A program made the translations under genes and the position numbers. This document shows, in pieces, positions 62,852-64,000 of a stretch of DNA of 64,000 nucleotides. The notes below the pieces were generated by a model. It was not told the DNA's origin. It did not search any database and saw nothing but the letters and a program-made list of their open reading frames with translations. Each line of letters starts with the position of its first letter. Position 1 is the stretch's first letter. This DNA is from Leptothoe sp034932105 (GTDB lineage Bacteria > Cyanobacteriota > Cyanobacteriia > Phormidesmidales > Phormidesmidaceae): NCBI RefSeq assembly GCF_034932105.1, contig NZ_JAYGIG010000120.1, forward strand, positions 1-64,000. Direction: 5' to 3'.

Positions 62852-64000
62852 CTACGATACCGCTGCCTTCAGCTGCTCAGCTTTATCCGTTTTCTCCCAG
62901 GTAAAATCGGGTAACTCACGGCCAAAGTGGCCATAGGCAGCCGTCGCTCCGTAAATGGGCCGTCGCAGATTAAGCATATCAATCAATCCCTGGGGGCGGA
63001 GGTCAAAATGTTCGCTTACCAGAGCGGCAATTTTATCGTCCGCCAGTTTCCCAGTGCCAAAGGTGTTAATGGAGATGGATGTCGGTTCTGCCACACCGAT
63101 GGCATAGGAAACCTGAATCTCACAGAGATCGGCTAATCCAGCAGCCACAATATTTTTAGCGACGTAACGCCCCGCATAGGCGGCTGAACGATCCACTTTG
63201 GAAGGGTCCTTGCCAGAAAAGGCCCCACCCCCGTGGCGAGCCATCCCCCCATAGGTATCCACAATGATCTTCCGACCCGTTAGGCCACAATCCCCCACCG
63301 GACCACCGATGATAAATTGCCCCGTGGGATTAATGTGATACTGCGTCCCAGCATGGAGCCAATCTGGGGGCAGCACGGGCTTAATAATTTCCTCCATCAC
63401 CGCCTCGCGGATATCCCCGAGGGTAATGTCTGGATCATGCTGGGTGGATAACACCACCGCATCCACCGCAATCGGCTTACCCGCTTCATAGCGTAGGGTG
63501 ACCTGGCTTTTGGCATCTGGACGCAGCCATTTCAAAGTACCGTCTTTGCGTAACTGGGCCTGGCGCTCCACCAACCGGTGAGAATAGTAAATGGGAGCAG
63601 GCATCAGCACATCGGTTTCGTTGGTGGCATAGCCAAACATCAGACCTTGGTCACCGGCCCCCAGGTCCTTATTGGCAGATTCATCAACGCCCATGGCAAT
63701 ATCCGCCGATTGCTTACCAATGGCATTGACCACTGCACAGGAGGCCCCATCAAAGCCCACATCTGAGCTGTTATAACCGATGCCTAAAATGACATCTCGA
63801 ACGATATCCTCTAGGTCAACATAGGTGCTGGTCCGAACTTCCCCGGCAATGATGGCCATGCCGGTTTTAACCATGGTTTCCACAGCAACCCGGGAATGGG
63901 CATCATCCTTTAGTAGGGCATCTAAAATAGCATCAGAAATTTGATCGGCCATTTTATCGGGATGGCCTTCTGATACGGACTCTGAGGTAAATGTGCTGTA
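62852..64000 (-). CDS. metK: S-adenosylmethionine synthetase (5' end cut by window edge)
   Basis: MetK makes S-adenosylmethionine from methionine and ATP. The frame is open to the window edge: upstream of the internal Met at 63952 it continues with YSTFTSESVSEGHPDK, which contains the conserved GHPDK loop, so the real start lies beyond 64000 by only a few codons. Other blocks seen: GAGDQGLMFGYATNET, GGPVGDCGLTGRKIIVDTYG and GGGAFSGKDPSKVDRSAAY, all catalytic or metal-binding. Cytoplasmic tetramer. Followed after 62 bp by ahcY on the same strand, both in the activated-methyl cycle. Confidence 0.96.
   Translation of the reverse strand, partial: YSTFTSESVSEGHPDKMADQISDAILDALLKDDAHSRVAVETMVKTGMAIIAGEVRTSTYVDLEDIVRDVILGIGYNSSDVGFDGASCAVVNAIGKQSADIAMGVDESANKDLGAGDQGLMFGYATNETDVLMPAPIYYSHRLVERQAQLRKDGTLKWLRPDAKSQVTLRYEAGKPIAVDAVVLSTQHDPDITLGDIREAVMEEIIKPVLPPDWLHAGTQYHINPTGQFIIGGPVGDCGLTGRKIIVDTYGGMARHGGGAFSGKDPSKVDRSAAYAGRYVAKNIVAAGLADLCEIQVSYAIGVAEPTSISINTFGTGKLADDKIAALVSEHFDLRPQGLIDMLNLRRPIYGATAAYGHFGRELPDFTWEKTDKAEQLKAAVS

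Overview
The window is cyanobacterial. The octamer GCGATCGC (the HIP1 repeat typical of many cyanobacteria) recurs throughout, for example at 5346, 5516 and 8618. The gene content also fits: AAA-like/WD40 proteins, a kinase-NACHT membrane protein, a hydroxylase-dehydrogenase fusion, and an NHLM-type secretion protein. The genus cannot be fixed from the sequence alone. No rRNA, tRNA, CRISPR array, transposase or prophage was seen.

Layout. (1) 279-1799: an atypical phosphohexomutase on the plus strand. (2) 1852-23119, all minus strand: a 17-gene Wzx/Wzy-type exopolysaccharide locus. In transcription order it holds an outer-membrane export protein, a GT4, a Wzc-like co-polymerase/kinase, an initiating sugar transferase, then (after a strong hairpin) a flippase, GT2, GT4, GT4, GT2, GT2, a Wzy-like polymerase, a sulfotransferase, a glycoside hydrolase, GT4, GT4, an acyltransferase and GT4. 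The sulfotransferase and acyltransferase suggest a sulfated and possibly acylated polymer. (3) 23120-24105: a long non-coding stretch with a diverged direct repeat. (4) 24106-28050, minus: HD phosphohydrolase, RimB-like protease, RimK-like ligase, DUF427, and a hydroxylase-SDR fusion. (5) 28499-33083, plus: an RND efflux pair without an outer-membrane channel. (6) 33412-38616: a repeat-rich membrane protein, a small membrane protein, tex, a CAP-domain lipoprotein with a PEP-CTERM-like tail, and msrA.

(7) 38876-40238 is the most intriguing part: a 58-residue double-glycine leader peptide with its own ribosome-binding site and terminator, divergent from a shortened NHLM-type HlyD protein that keeps both family ends but lacks the hairpin. 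No peptidase-transporter is in the window. (8) 40323-52419: a STAND ATPase, a VIT-VWA protein, an NAD(P)-binding protein, a GT2, an AAA-like/14-WD40 protein, a pseudo-receiver and a second AAA-like protein. (9) 52627-56859: a sugar dehydrogenase lipoprotein, and a FHA-PAS histidine kinase with a response regulator. (10) 56940-60928: a candidate 27-residue membrane microprotein, a Ser/Thr kinase-NACHT-membrane fusion and GDP-fucose synthase. (11) 61407-64000: ahcY and metK (cut by the right edge), two steps of the activated-methyl cycle.

Working together: the phosphohexomutase and GDP-fucose synthase could supply sugar nucleotides for region 2, although they lie at opposite ends of the window. 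Regions 8-10 are rich in large signalling ATPases: four P-loop STAND/NACHT-type proteins lie within about 20 kb. All functions are assigned from motifs read by eye; no database search was run.
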